DNA of 64,000 nucleotides from JAGLOK01 sp963675575 (GTDB taxonomy: Bacteria > Bacillota > Clostridia > Christensenellales > UMGS416): positions 2,046,001 to 2,110,000 of the forward strand of contig OY776378.1 of NCBI GenBank assembly GCA_963675575.1. The letters are read 5' to 3'. Below, piece by piece: positions 35,760 to 43,538 of the stretch. The notes below the pieces were generated by a model. It saw only the letters and a program-made list of their open reading frames with translations. It did no database searches and was not told the origin of the DNA. The position numbers and the translations under genes were made by a program. How positions within the stretch are numbered: the first letter of the stretch is position 1; every line of letters begins with the position of its first letter.

Positions 35760-36062
35760 TTATGATAAGACCATAACAATCGCTGCTAGTACAATTACAA
35801 ATAATGAAAATCCTACGAAGAATTTTATTGCTTTACTTATTATTTTTCTTTTTTGCTTGATTTTATTACTTATCATCCACAAACCGGATAAAATCGGTAA
35901 ATAATAAAGCAATACTCCTATAACCCCTGCCCATGTGTTAGATGTTGAGATATTGTTCTTCTTTGTATATATTGAATATATTATCATTAACACAAATCCT
36001 AATGCTATTAATATCTTCTCAATGTTATTTTTGATCTTTATGATAATTATTTCTAATTTCAT
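35760..36062 (-). CDS. Small three-helix membrane protein, hypothetical
   Basis: A 100-residue protein with three predicted transmembrane helices (about 15-33, 45-63 and 78-98), separated by Lys-rich loops (KKNN and KIKQKRKIISK). AAGGAG precedes the ATG at good spacing, so the gene is probably real. It lies in a run of minus-strand AT-rich small genes with no recognised relatives. No family assignment. Confidence 0.55.
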   Translation of the reverse strand: MKLEIIIIKIKNNIEKILIALGFVLMIIYSIYTKKNNISTSNTWAGVIGVLLYYLPILSGLWMISNKIKQKRKIISKAIKFFVGFSLFVIVLAAIVMVLS

Positions 36063-36176
36063 TGCAACACTCCTTATTAATTCTATTCTATGTTATTGAG
36101 TTCCTCAAAAAAATCTTTAGCATTAATCCCTAGCGAGAATTGAAATCCGCCAAATAAATATAGCTCAAAATTTACG

Positions 36177-36201
36177 CCCAAACTCTTTTACAATTTCAAT
36201 G
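36177..36201 (-). repeat. Direct repeat: displaced copy of the 3' end of the carboxyspermidine decarboxylase gene
   Basis: 24 of 25 bases match 37908-37932 inside the decarboxylase gene, in the same orientation. In the corresponding frame both read IEIVKEFG; here the frame ends a few codons later (GRKF, stop) and has no start. It is either an attachment-site-like duplication or a remnant of a duplicated gene end. Confidence 0.75.
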
Positions 36202-36244
36202 AAATTAACTTCAATATAACAGATACTTTTATATTAGCTTCATT

Positions 36245-36703
36245 TTAATAAGTCCAAAACGGTCTCTCTTTTACGTCCTCAATTGATGTATATTTGACAT
36301 CTTCAAAATCATCTCCAATACAATTGCTATATACATTATCTAATATAGCCCTGTCTTTACAATAAAATTCAGTATATACACAGTCGTCTACCATAAAAGC
36401 TAATTGACATTCACTTTTCATGAAATCATCAAATGTTTCAATTTTATCGATTTTACTCCCTTTAGTATAGGCTTTTATATCCACAAAAATCATATAATAA
36501 TTATCTCTAGAAATACCTAGTTTAAATTCCTCTCCAGACAACAAACCAGGACCTTCAAAAACAGGTTTTTCTATATCGCCTTTCTTGTAAAAAATATCAT
36601 CTGTAACAATACTCCAATCATATTTATTAAAATCAATACCATCAAAAATCTTTTTAAGATAGCTATCATAAGTGTTATGTACTTTTATATCTAATCCAAT
36701 CAT
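36245..36703 (-). CDS. DUF2691-like protein
   Basis: A 152-residue soluble protein resembling the DUF2691 family of Bacilli and Clostridia: the opening GLDIKVHNTYDSYLKKIFDGID, the middle YYMIFVDIKAYTKGSKIDKIET and FDDFMKSECQLAFMVDDC with a following FYCKDRA fit that family as I recall it. Function is not established. Its ATG overlaps the stop of a short upstream fragment (ATGA), the arrangement common in toxin-immunity pairs, so an immunity role is a possibility but only by inference. Very AT-rich, in a repeat-flanked segment. Confidence 0.65.
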   Translation of the reverse strand: MIGLDIKVHNTYDSYLKKIFDGIDFNKYDWSIVTDDIFYKKGDIEKPVFEGPGLLSGEEFKLGISRDNYYMIFVDIKAYTKGSKIDKIETFDDFMKSECQLAFMVDDCVYTEFYCKDRAILDNVYSNCIGDDFEDVKYTSIEDVKERPFWTY

Positions 36704-36798
36704 TCTAATCTTCTCCCTTCACTTATTCGAACTGGCCCATGGTTCCCCTTGTATTTTTTCTTAATTTGGGTTGTCTTAATGTTCGAGAATACGACATT
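36700..36798 (-). pseudogene. Start-less C-terminal coding fragment overlapping the DUF2691-like gene
   Basis: A 32-codon frame between stops reads through KTTQIKKKYKGNHGPVRIS and ends in GRRLE, with its stop overlapping the next ATG as ATGA. The Lys/Gly/His-rich content and precise coupling look like the tail of a coding sequence whose upstream part is gone, as in loci where a toxin C-terminus precedes its immunity gene. No start codon with a ribosome binding site is visible. Speculative. Confidence 0.35.
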
Positions 36799-36878
36799 CT
36801 AAAAAAAGTAGATACTGCATCCTACAAAACTACTATATATGCTTCTTCATATTTATAATTAGCTAGCTTTTATATATG

Positions 36879-37574
36879 CTATAAATAAGTTATAAGCGCC
36901 ATGCCCACTCCTCCTGATACAAGAAAAATACCAAATTCGATTATTGTTTGTATATCTGCAAGTTTTTTCTTTATAATTTTAGTTCGTTTAACTAACAGCG
37001 AGGAGACTATGAACAAAACAGAAGCAATAACACAAAACATCCAAGTATTAAATATAAGCAACTCATATCCAAAGTAAATAGCTATCCCACAAACGAGGGT
37101 AGAAAATATAGCTTTTTCTAATATTTCTTTTCTCTCCTCTTTAATAGATGATTCATCTGTATTTGTCAAATAAAGATAAGCAACCCACAAAACCATAAAT
37201 AACAAAACTGAAATATGATAATCCCATCTGTTGTAATACTCATTTAAAAAGTAAATCTTATGTCTGAAATCTATGTTTATTCTATATATTTTCATCCAAA
37301 AATTAAATATTACACATATTTGAATGATCGGTTTATTCATAAGTTTTGTTTTGAAAACAAAATTCAGAAGCGAACTAAGTATTAACAAGCTAGGATATAC
37401 TATTAGTGGATATAATAAAATACCAACTCTTAAAATACCTTGTCCTAAATCATCGGCTAATAAACTATTTCTATAGCTTACTGATATATTAACAACGTTA
37501 ATAATTTCATAAATACTATAACTAATGAGAACAAGTAATAAAATTAATATACCTATTTTTATTTTATTTCTCAT
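36879..37574 (-). CDS. Six- to seven-helix membrane protein, hypothetical
   Basis: A 231-residue hydrophobic protein with about six or seven transmembrane helices (first at residues 7-26, then about 48-72, 83-100, 120-138, 152-195 and 208-230) and no recognised family. The central loop carries IYRINIDFRHKIYFLNEYYNRWDYH. Its ATG overlaps the stop of a preceding 33-residue membrane peptide (ATGA), so the two are translationally coupled. Strong AT bias compared with the adjacent polyamine genes suggests separate ancestry. Confidence 0.6.
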   Translation of the reverse strand: MRNKIKIGILILLLVLISYSIYEIINVVNISVSYRNSLLADDLGQGILRVGILLYPLIVYPSLLILSSLLNFVFKTKLMNKPIIQICVIFNFWMKIYRINIDFRHKIYFLNEYYNRWDYHISVLLFMVLWVAYLYLTNTDESSIKEERKEILEKAIFSTLVCGIAIYFGYELLIFNTWMFCVIASVLFIVSSLLVKRTKIIKKKLADIQTIIEFGIFLVSGGVGMALITYL

Positions 37575-37672
37575 AATAAACCCCTAACTATTGCCAATAT
37601 AGTATTCTCAATCAATCTAAATATAATGGCACTTATAATTATTATTACAAAAATAATCAGTATCTTTTTCAT
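37571..37672 (-). CDS. 33-residue single-helix membrane peptide
   Basis: A short gene starting MKKILIIFVIIIISAIIF and ending in AIVRGLL. GAGG is 5 bases before the ATG at 37670-37672, and its TGA overlaps the ATG of the next gene by ATGA, which supports real translation. The product is almost entirely one transmembrane helix with basic residues at both ends. Function unknown; such peptides can be small regulators of membrane partners, type I toxin-like peptides or leader peptides that set expression of the following gene. Confidence 0.55.
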   Translation of the reverse strand: MKKILIIFVIIIISAIIFRLIENTILAIVRGLL

Positions 37673-37880
37673 AATTACCTCAATTTTCTTCGTTCATCAT
37701 ATATATTAAAGACTTATAAGCTCTATTAAATAGCTGTTATGATTTTTGAAGCGTTCAACATTACTCTATAATACCAAAAAACTCTTTTATTTCAAAGAGT
37801 TTCCTTTTACTATTATGTTTTAAAAATGAATTCCTAATCAAGAATAATAGGCTAAGACAATTTCATTTGATACCTATAGC
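37575..37880. other. Region between island and polyamine genes
   Basis: 306 bases containing the 33-codon gene (37571-37672) and the minus-strand terminator of the carboxyspermidine genes (37776-37802). The rest is AT-rich sequence without recognisable signals. Confidence 0.6.
37776..37802 (-). terminator. Terminator of the carboxyspermidine genes
   Basis: On the minus strand AAACTCTTT and AAAGAGTTT pair around a 6-base loop and are followed by TTT, about 80 bases after the decarboxylase stop. Confidence 0.75.
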
Positions 37881-39035
37881 TTACAATCTCCTCTTAAAAT
37901 CGTCATACCCAAACTCTTTGACAATTTCAATGCCATTATCATCAGCTATCGCAATCGATGGAAGATTAATTCCGTTAAAGGTGTTCGTTTTAACCATGGA
38001 ATAGATAGCCATGTCGGTAAATATCAACTTATCTCCAGCCTTAAGCGGCTCGGGAAAAGAATAATCACCAATAACATCGCCGGCAAGACAAGTCATGCCC
38101 CCCAAACGATAAGTATGCTCATACTCTCCAGCTTCACCTGCGCCGATGATTTGCGGTCTGTAGGGCATCTCTATCACATCCGGCATATGACAGGATGCCG
38201 AAGTGTCAAGAATCGCGATATCAATCTCGTTTTTTACAATGTCGAGCACGCTTGCAACGAGGTATCCGGTATTTAGTGCAATCGCCTCGCCCGGCTCTAA
38301 ATACACCTGCACGCCGTACTTATCTTTAATGCGATTTACGATATTTATCAAGCGGTCAATATCATAATCATCTCGCGTTATATGGTGTCCGCCGCCGAAG
38401 TTCACCCATTTCATTTGGTTTAGATATTTGCCGAATTTCTTTTCAAACACTTCCACCGTGCGCTCCAATGTTTCGGAATTTTGCTCGCACATGGTATGAA
38501 AATGAATTCCGTCGATGCCTTCGAGTTTTTCAGGCTCAAAATTCGCCTCCGTTACACCCAGTCTTGAATATTTATGGCTGGGATCATAAATTTCATGCTC
38601 CAGCTCGGAGTACTCGGGGTTTACGCGAATTCCGCATTCGATTTTCTTCTCTAAATATCCTTTAACCTTATTTTTATATTTTTCATACTGCGAAAACGAA
38701 TTAAACACAATGTGGTCTACTATGCTTAATATCTCATCAAACTCGTCTTCCCTGAAAGCCGGCGCAAAGATATGCACCTCGCCGCCCATCTCTTCATAGC
38801 CCAGTCTAGCTTCGTTTAACGAGCTTGCAGTCGTACCATACAGATGCTTTGCGACTTCGGGGTAGAGAGAGTACATGGAAAAGCCCTTTTGAGCCAGAAG
38901 TATTTTGCAGCCTGTCCTTTTTTGAACACCAGCTAATATCTCTAAATTTCTTTGGATTAAACGGCGGTCGACTACAAAGCATGGTGTTTTCACCTTGCTG
39001 AAATCGATATTCGGTTTTACTGTAATATTTATCAT
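37881..39035 (-). CDS. nspC: Carboxy(nor)spermidine decarboxylase
   Basis: A 384-residue PLP enzyme of the alanine-racemase-fold decarboxylase group. It converts carboxyspermidine (or carboxynorspermidine) to spermidine (norspermidine). The PLP lysine lies in CKILLAQKGFSMYSLYP (Lys52), and other family marks are HFHTMCEQNSETLERTVE, WVNFGGGHHITRDDYD, EPGEAIALNTGYL and the C-terminal MTCLAGDVIGDY. It follows the dehydrogenase gene by 4 bp and has a terminator. With putrescine from the adjacent speAB, spermidine is the expected product. Its last codons supply the direct repeat at 37908-37932. Confidence 0.94.
   Translation of the reverse strand: MINITVKPNIDFSKVKTPCFVVDRRLIQRNLEILAGVQKRTGCKILLAQKGFSMYSLYPEVAKHLYGTTASSLNEARLGYEEMGGEVHIFAPAFREDEFDEILSIVDHIVFNSFSQYEKYKNKVKGYLEKKIECGIRVNPEYSELEHEIYDPSHKYSRLGVTEANFEPEKLEGIDGIHFHTMCEQNSETLERTVEVFEKKFGKYLNQMKWVNFGGGHHITRDDYDIDRLINIVNRIKDKYGVQVYLEPGEAIALNTGYLVASVLDIVKNEIDIAILDTSASCHMPDVIEMPYRPQIIGAGEAGEYEHTYRLGGMTCLAGDVIGDYSFPEPLKAGDKLIFTDMAIYSMVKTNTFNGINLPSIAIADDNGIEIVKEFGYDDFKRRL
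37908..37932 (-). repeat. Direct repeat within the 3' end of nspC
   Basis: Partner of 36177-36201 (24 of 25 identical, same orientation). It encodes IEIVKEFG near the decarboxylase C-terminus. The 1.7 kb between the copies is AT-rich and carries the DUF2691-like and small membrane genes. Confidence 0.75.
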
Positions 39036-39039
39036 ATTA

Positions 39040-40239
39040 TTAATCTACAAGCACAGGATTGAATTCTTCGTTCCAAGGAAGACCTTGAACCATAAGCTGT
39101 TCCATAAACGGATCCGGATCGAATTCCTCAACATTATATACTCCAGGGCGCTTCCACAAGCCTTTAAGCACCATCATAGCTCCTATCATAGCTGGCACTC
39201 CTGTCGTGTATGATATCGCCTGCGATCCCACCTCGGCATAAGCTTCCTCATGTACACAAACATTGTATACATAATAGGTTTTGGGCTTGCCATCCTTTGT
39301 TCCTTGATATATGCAGCCGATATTAGTCTTACCTTTGGTGCGAGGTCCAAGCGACGCGGAGTCGGGCAACACTGCCTTTAGAAAATGCAAAGGCTGAATC
39401 ATCTTGCCTTCATACTCTATAGGCTCGATTGAAGTCATTCCAACATTCTGCAATACTGTCAGATGGTTTATATAGTTTTGTGAGAACGTCATCCAAAAAC
39501 GGATGTTTTTTATGCCTTTGATGTTGAGCGCAAGCGATTCCAGCTCCTCATGGTGCAAAAGGTAGATGTCCTTCTCCCCTATCTGTGGAAAGTTGTAAAC
39601 TTTCTTTATCTCAAGCGGTTCGGTTTCCACCCACTCGCCATCTTGAATATAGCTTCCGGGCGCCGTTATCTCGCGGATGTTTATTTCGGGATTGAAATTT
39701 GTCGCAAACGGATATCCGTGGTCGCCCGCGTTCGCGTCCAATATATCTATCTGGTGAATCTCGTCAAAGTAATGCTTTTGCGCATACGCCGAGAAAACTC
39801 CAGTAACGCCCGGATCAAAACCACTTCCAAGCACTGCGGTGATGCCAGCCTTTTCGAAGCGCTCTTTATAATCCCACTGCCATTTATACTCAAACTTTGG
39901 TATTTCCGGCGGCTCGTAGTTTGCCGTGTCAAGATAATCGGTCTTGGTGGCAAGACACGCATCCATAATGGTTAAATCCTGATACGGAAGTGCTACATTT
40001 ATTACGATTTCAGGCTTAAAGCTTTCGATTAAATCTATAACTTCCTGCGTATTGTCGGCATTAACTTTCGCCGTATGTATAACGGTTTTTCCGCCGTCCA
40101 GTTTCGCTTTCATAGCGTCGCATTTGGACTTTGTCCTGGATGCTATCATTATTTCGCTGAATACATCGGGGTTTTGGCAACACTTGTGAACTACCACACT
40201 TGCCACTCCTCCTGCTCCGATTATTAATGCTTTACTCAT
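39040..40239 (-). CDS. Carboxyspermidine dehydrogenase (saccharopine dehydrogenase family)
   Basis: A 399-residue NAD(P)-dependent enzyme of the saccharopine dehydrogenase fold, CASDH/CANSDH branch. It reductively condenses putrescine (or diaminopropane) with L-aspartate semialdehyde. The dinucleotide-binding start is ALIIGAGGVASVVVHKC; LGSGFDPGVTGVFSAYA, DANAGDHGYPFATNF and the C-terminal GLPWNEEFNPV match the carboxynorspermidine synthase branch rather than true lysine enzymes. Adjacent to nspC by 4 bp. A candidate promoter with a palindrome lies upstream. Confidence 0.93.
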   Translation of the reverse strand: MSKALIIGAGGVASVVVHKCCQNPDVFSEIMIASRTKSKCDAMKAKLDGGKTVIHTAKVNADNTQEVIDLIESFKPEIVINVALPYQDLTIMDACLATKTDYLDTANYEPPEIPKFEYKWQWDYKERFEKAGITAVLGSGFDPGVTGVFSAYAQKHYFDEIHQIDILDANAGDHGYPFATNFNPEINIREITAPGSYIQDGEWVETEPLEIKKVYNFPQIGEKDIYLLHHEELESLALNIKGIKNIRFWMTFSQNYINHLTVLQNVGMTSIEPIEYEGKMIQPLHFLKAVLPDSASLGPRTKGKTNIGCIYQGTKDGKPKTYYVYNVCVHEEAYAEVGSQAISYTTGVPAMIGAMMVLKGLWKRPGVYNVEEFDPDPFMEQLMVQGLPWNEEFNPVLVD

Positions 40240-40544
40240 ATTTGCCTCACTTTGTTCGGATTCGATTTCGAAGCTTACGCTTCTTTCATGTTTTCATCTC
40301 AATATAGTATAACATTTACGGCGCATGTCCGTAAATGTTTTTGGGCTTCGCTTTTTATGTTTTATTTGGATTTATTTAGTATTAATAAATCAGTAAAATT
40401 ATTTTAATCCGCATTACACTACTGAGTGCATAAAATGTTTGCAAAACGTCGTGAGATTCGCAAGCGCATGGGGGAGATTATAGATACATAAGTGACCGAA
40501 TTTCGTTTGTGGATACTGCGGCGAAATTGCATCATTTTAGGCGT
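40240..40544. other. Intergenic region between speB and the carboxyspermidine dehydrogenase gene
   Basis: 305 bases with a strong palindrome and possible promoter (40306-40339, entered separately) and a smaller inverted repeat GAAGC/GCTTC (40270-40283). An 18-codon plus-strand frame at about 40437 lacks a ribosome binding site and is not called. Confidence 0.55.
40306..40339 (-). promoter_or_regulatory. Palindrome overlapping a possible promoter of the carboxyspermidine genes
   Basis: Eleven-base perfect inverted arms (AACATTTACGG at 40311-40321, CCGTAAATGTT at 40329-40339) around a 7-base spacer. On the minus strand the palindrome directly abuts a TATACT -10-like hexamer (40306-40311), so it would occupy the -35 region of a promoter for the dehydrogenase gene. 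This is a typical repressor or activator placement. It could alternatively be a terminator for speAB, but no T-tract follows it on the minus strand. Confidence 0.5.
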
Positions 40545-41396
40545 TCAACTCATTAATAGAAGCATTTCGCGAAGAACCTTACAAGCTGCGGCGGTACTAG
40601 CCCCGCTGCTATCATAATCCGGCGCAAGCTCCACTATATCCGCACCAACGATGTTCATCCCTTCAAGAGACAAAAGACCAGTCAGCAGTTCTTTAAATGT
40701 CACTCCGCCGGGCTCCGGTGTTCCCGTGCCACGGAAAGCCGAAGGATCGAGCACGTCAAGGTCAAGGGTTACATAAACCGGAGCATTTCCAATCGCTTTG
40801 ACCGCTTTTTCCACCTTGCAAAGCTCGAATCGGCACATGTGTGTGTGTTTTTTCGCAAACTCAAATTCTTCCTTTGTGCCCGAACGAATTCCAAACTGCC
40901 AAAGCTTGCCGCTGCCGAGCTTATCGTAGGCGAGGCGCATTACAGTGGCATGGCTTAAACCTTCGCCAAGAAAATCTTCCCGCAAATCAGCGTGCGCGTC
41001 AAAATGAAGAATGTGCATATCCGGATATTTTTCAAGATAGCTTTCAATCACGGGATAGCTCACAAGATGCTCGCCGCCCAAAACAACAGTTTTTTTACCA
41101 TCGGACAGCATCTCTTCAGTTTCAGTTTTTATCATGCTCAGCACTTTTTGGGTGTTCCCGAACGGTAAAAGCATGTCACCCACATCGCAAAAAGCGTAAT
41201 CCTTCATATCTTTATCCTGATAGGGGCTGTATGTCTCAAAACCATCCATATTCTCACGAATAGCCTGTGGGCCAAATCTTGACCCCGGCCTGAAAGATGC
41301 AGTTCCGTCATAAGGCGCGCCAAAAATAACTATTTCAGCCGCATCATATGTGCTGTATATGCCTTCGCATTTATTTATATCGTTATGTTTAAGCAT
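40545..41396 (-). CDS. speB: Agmatinase (ureohydrolase family)
   Basis: A 283-residue manganese ureohydrolase that splits agmatine into putrescine and urea. The metal ligands are seen in LGGEHLVSYP (His), HFDAHADLRED (Asp-His-Asp) and VTLDLDVLDPSAFRGTGTPEPGG (Asp-Asp). The size and the PSAFRGTGTPEPGG loop match SpeB rather than arginase. Located 42 bp after speA on the same strand; with speA it converts arginine to putrescine. Confidence 0.94.
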   Translation of the reverse strand: MLKHNDINKCEGIYSTYDAAEIVIFGAPYDGTASFRPGSRFGPQAIRENMDGFETYSPYQDKDMKDYAFCDVGDMLLPFGNTQKVLSMIKTETEEMLSDGKKTVVLGGEHLVSYPVIESYLEKYPDMHILHFDAHADLREDFLGEGLSHATVMRLAYDKLGSGKLWQFGIRSGTKEEFEFAKKHTHMCRFELCKVEKAVKAIGNAPVYVTLDLDVLDPSAFRGTGTPEPGGVTFKELLTGLLSLEGMNIVGADIVELAPDYDSSGASTAAACKVLREMLLLMS

Positions 41397-41438
41397 TTTT
41401 TCATCCCCTAAAGTTTCCTACTATTGAGTGCTCTATAC

Positions 41439-43358
41439 TTACTTCTCGTAGTAAGTATATCCCCTCAAACCATCATCATATGCGCTAACTATCTCGCGCC
41501 TTTCTTTGGCCGAAATCAATCCTTCATCAACAGCTTCTTCAGCTTTTTTCCTAAAGCGATTGCGCATTTCCTTCGGGTCATATTCCACATATGAAAGAAC
41601 GTCTTCCACACTGTCGCCATGAATCTCATTCATAAGCTTAAATTTACCGTCTTCAAGTATCTTTACGCTTACAACGTTTGTGTCGCCGAACAGGTTGTGT
41701 AAATCTCCAAGCGTTTCCTGATAGGCCCCAACTAGGAATACTCCAATATAGTAATCCTCATCATCGCTTACCTCGTGAAGCGGTATTGTTGTGGCCACGT
41801 CGTGAGGGCTGATAAATTTATCTATCTTCCCATCGCAATCGCAGGTGATGTCTGCGATTATAGCATTGCGGCTGGGCAGTTCCTTTAATCGTTGCAACGG
41901 CATAATCGGGAAAAGCTGATCTATAGCCCAACTATCAGGCAGAGATTGAAACAACGAAAAGTTGCAATAATAAGTATCTGAGATAACGCTATCCAAGTTT
42001 TCAAGCTCAGTTGGAACAAACTTCAGCTTACGCTTAAGCTTCGCAATATTTTTTATTGTTTGCCAAAATATTTTTTCGGCAAAGGCACGTTCACGCAAAG
42101 AAAGTTCCCCATGAATAAACCAACCTCTTGCCTCATCTCTGTAATAAAGAGCGTCATTATAGCACTCTTGAATATTTTTAATATTTAACGCATTATACAC
42201 ATAATGCAGATTCTTCGTCGGACCAGGTGCATCCTCCGATAACTTTTCTGGAATCTCATAGTCTTGATATTTTGCCACATCCAGCACATTGAACACCAGC
42301 ATAGAATAATAGGCCACAAGCGCCCTGCCGGATTCTGTCACAATTATTGGATGAGATATTCCGTTCTTGTCCAAAACATTCATAACAGCTTCCACAATAT
42401 CCGCGCAATATTCTTTTACAGTATAATTTCTGGAATTAGAATAATTGGTGTGCGATCCGTCATAATCGACGGCTAATCCGCCGCCCAAATCAAGATATTC
42501 CATCGGTGCGCCTTCTTTAACAAGCTCTGCGTACACCTGCGTGGCTTCAAGAACAGCCGAACGGATATCTCTTATGTTTGGTATTTGAGATCCCAGATGG
42601 TAGTGCATGAGCTTTAAGCAATCCAGCATCTCTTGTTCCTTTAGATAATCCACAACTTCAATGGCCTGAGACATATTCATTCCAAAAATGGAGCGATCTC
42701 CTCCGGATTCCGTCCAATATCCGCCCGCTTTGGATGCGAGTTTAATTCTTAGGCCTATATTCGGCTTTACATTTAAAGCTTTCGCCCTTTCGATAAGCAA
42801 TTCAAGTTCACCTGGAATTTCTATTACAAAAAAACATTTAAATCCAAGCTTTACCGCATATAGTCCCAAGTCGATAAATTCTTCATCCTTATAGCCATTG
42901 CAGATAAGGCAGGAATCCTTATCATGTATGTATGACATTGCCGCAACAAGCTCTGCTTTGGAGCCCACCTCAAGACCGTGGTGATATCTTTTGCCAAACT
43001 TAGTTACTTCATATATAACCTGCTGCTGTTGGTTCACCTTTATTGGATATACGCCTTGATATTTCCCCTTGTATCCCAAAGTTTTTATCGCCTCTCTGAA
43101 AGAATTGTTCAAAAATGTAATCTGTGAATCCAAAAGGTTTTCAAAGCGCAGTACGACAGGCATGTTAAACCCACGCTCTCTGATTCCGGCTATGATTTCA
43201 GGTATACTCACTTGAGCATCATTTTTATCTTTAAGCGGAGATACTGTAGCTTCACCTTTGTCGGAAATACCAAAATATCCAGCGCCCCAATTTTTTATTC
43301 CGTATAGCTCTTCAGACTTTGTTTTCGTCCATCTGTCTAAAACATCAATTTTGTTCAT
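41439..43358 (-). CDS. speA: Biosynthetic arginine decarboxylase (SpeA, alanine-racemase fold)
   Basis: A 639-residue PLP enzyme converting arginine to agmatine. It has the fold III pyridoxal site GVYPIKVNQQQQVIYEV with the catalytic Lys, then HHGLEVGSKAELVAAM, MHYHLGSQIPNIRDIR, DLGGGLAVDYDGS and the C-terminal DITCDCDGKIDKF. Length matches Escherichia coli-type SpeA. Most Firmicutes instead use an aspartate-aminotransferase-fold decarboxylase, so the gene set may have been acquired from a Gram-negative type source. Start taken at ATG 43358 behind AAAGG; a frame extension to 43385 exists. First gene of the minus-strand polyamine block. Confidence 0.94.
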   Translation of the reverse strand: MNKIDVLDRWTKTKSEELYGIKNWGAGYFGISDKGEATVSPLKDKNDAQVSIPEIIAGIRERGFNMPVVLRFENLLDSQITFLNNSFREAIKTLGYKGKYQGVYPIKVNQQQQVIYEVTKFGKRYHHGLEVGSKAELVAAMSYIHDKDSCLICNGYKDEEFIDLGLYAVKLGFKCFFVIEIPGELELLIERAKALNVKPNIGLRIKLASKAGGYWTESGGDRSIFGMNMSQAIEVVDYLKEQEMLDCLKLMHYHLGSQIPNIRDIRSAVLEATQVYAELVKEGAPMEYLDLGGGLAVDYDGSHTNYSNSRNYTVKEYCADIVEAVMNVLDKNGISHPIIVTESGRALVAYYSMLVFNVLDVAKYQDYEIPEKLSEDAPGPTKNLHYVYNALNIKNIQECYNDALYYRDEARGWFIHGELSLRERAFAEKIFWQTIKNIAKLKRKLKFVPTELENLDSVISDTYYCNFSLFQSLPDSWAIDQLFPIMPLQRLKELPSRNAIIADITCDCDGKIDKFISPHDVATTIPLHEVSDDEDYYIGVFLVGAYQETLGDLHNLFGDTNVVSVKILEDGKFKLMNEIHGDSVEDVLSYVEYDPKEMRNRFRKKAEEAVDEGLISAKERREIVSAYDDGLRGYTYYEK

Positions 43359-43538
43359 TTTATCGCCTTTCAAAAATCTATGCATATCCTATTTAAGACA
43401 ATTAAATCACACAGCAACCATAAATGCAATATTACAGATTTTAAAATCTTCTAAAAGCACAAATGCGTATTATTTTGAATTATTCCGGTAATATTATATA
43501 ATAGTAATATAATTACTTTTAGTGTTCTGGAGGAATCT

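Noticed and set aside
40437..40493. 18-codon frame on the plus strand between speB and the dehydrogenase gene
   Set aside because: No ribosome binding site, isolated, and very short.
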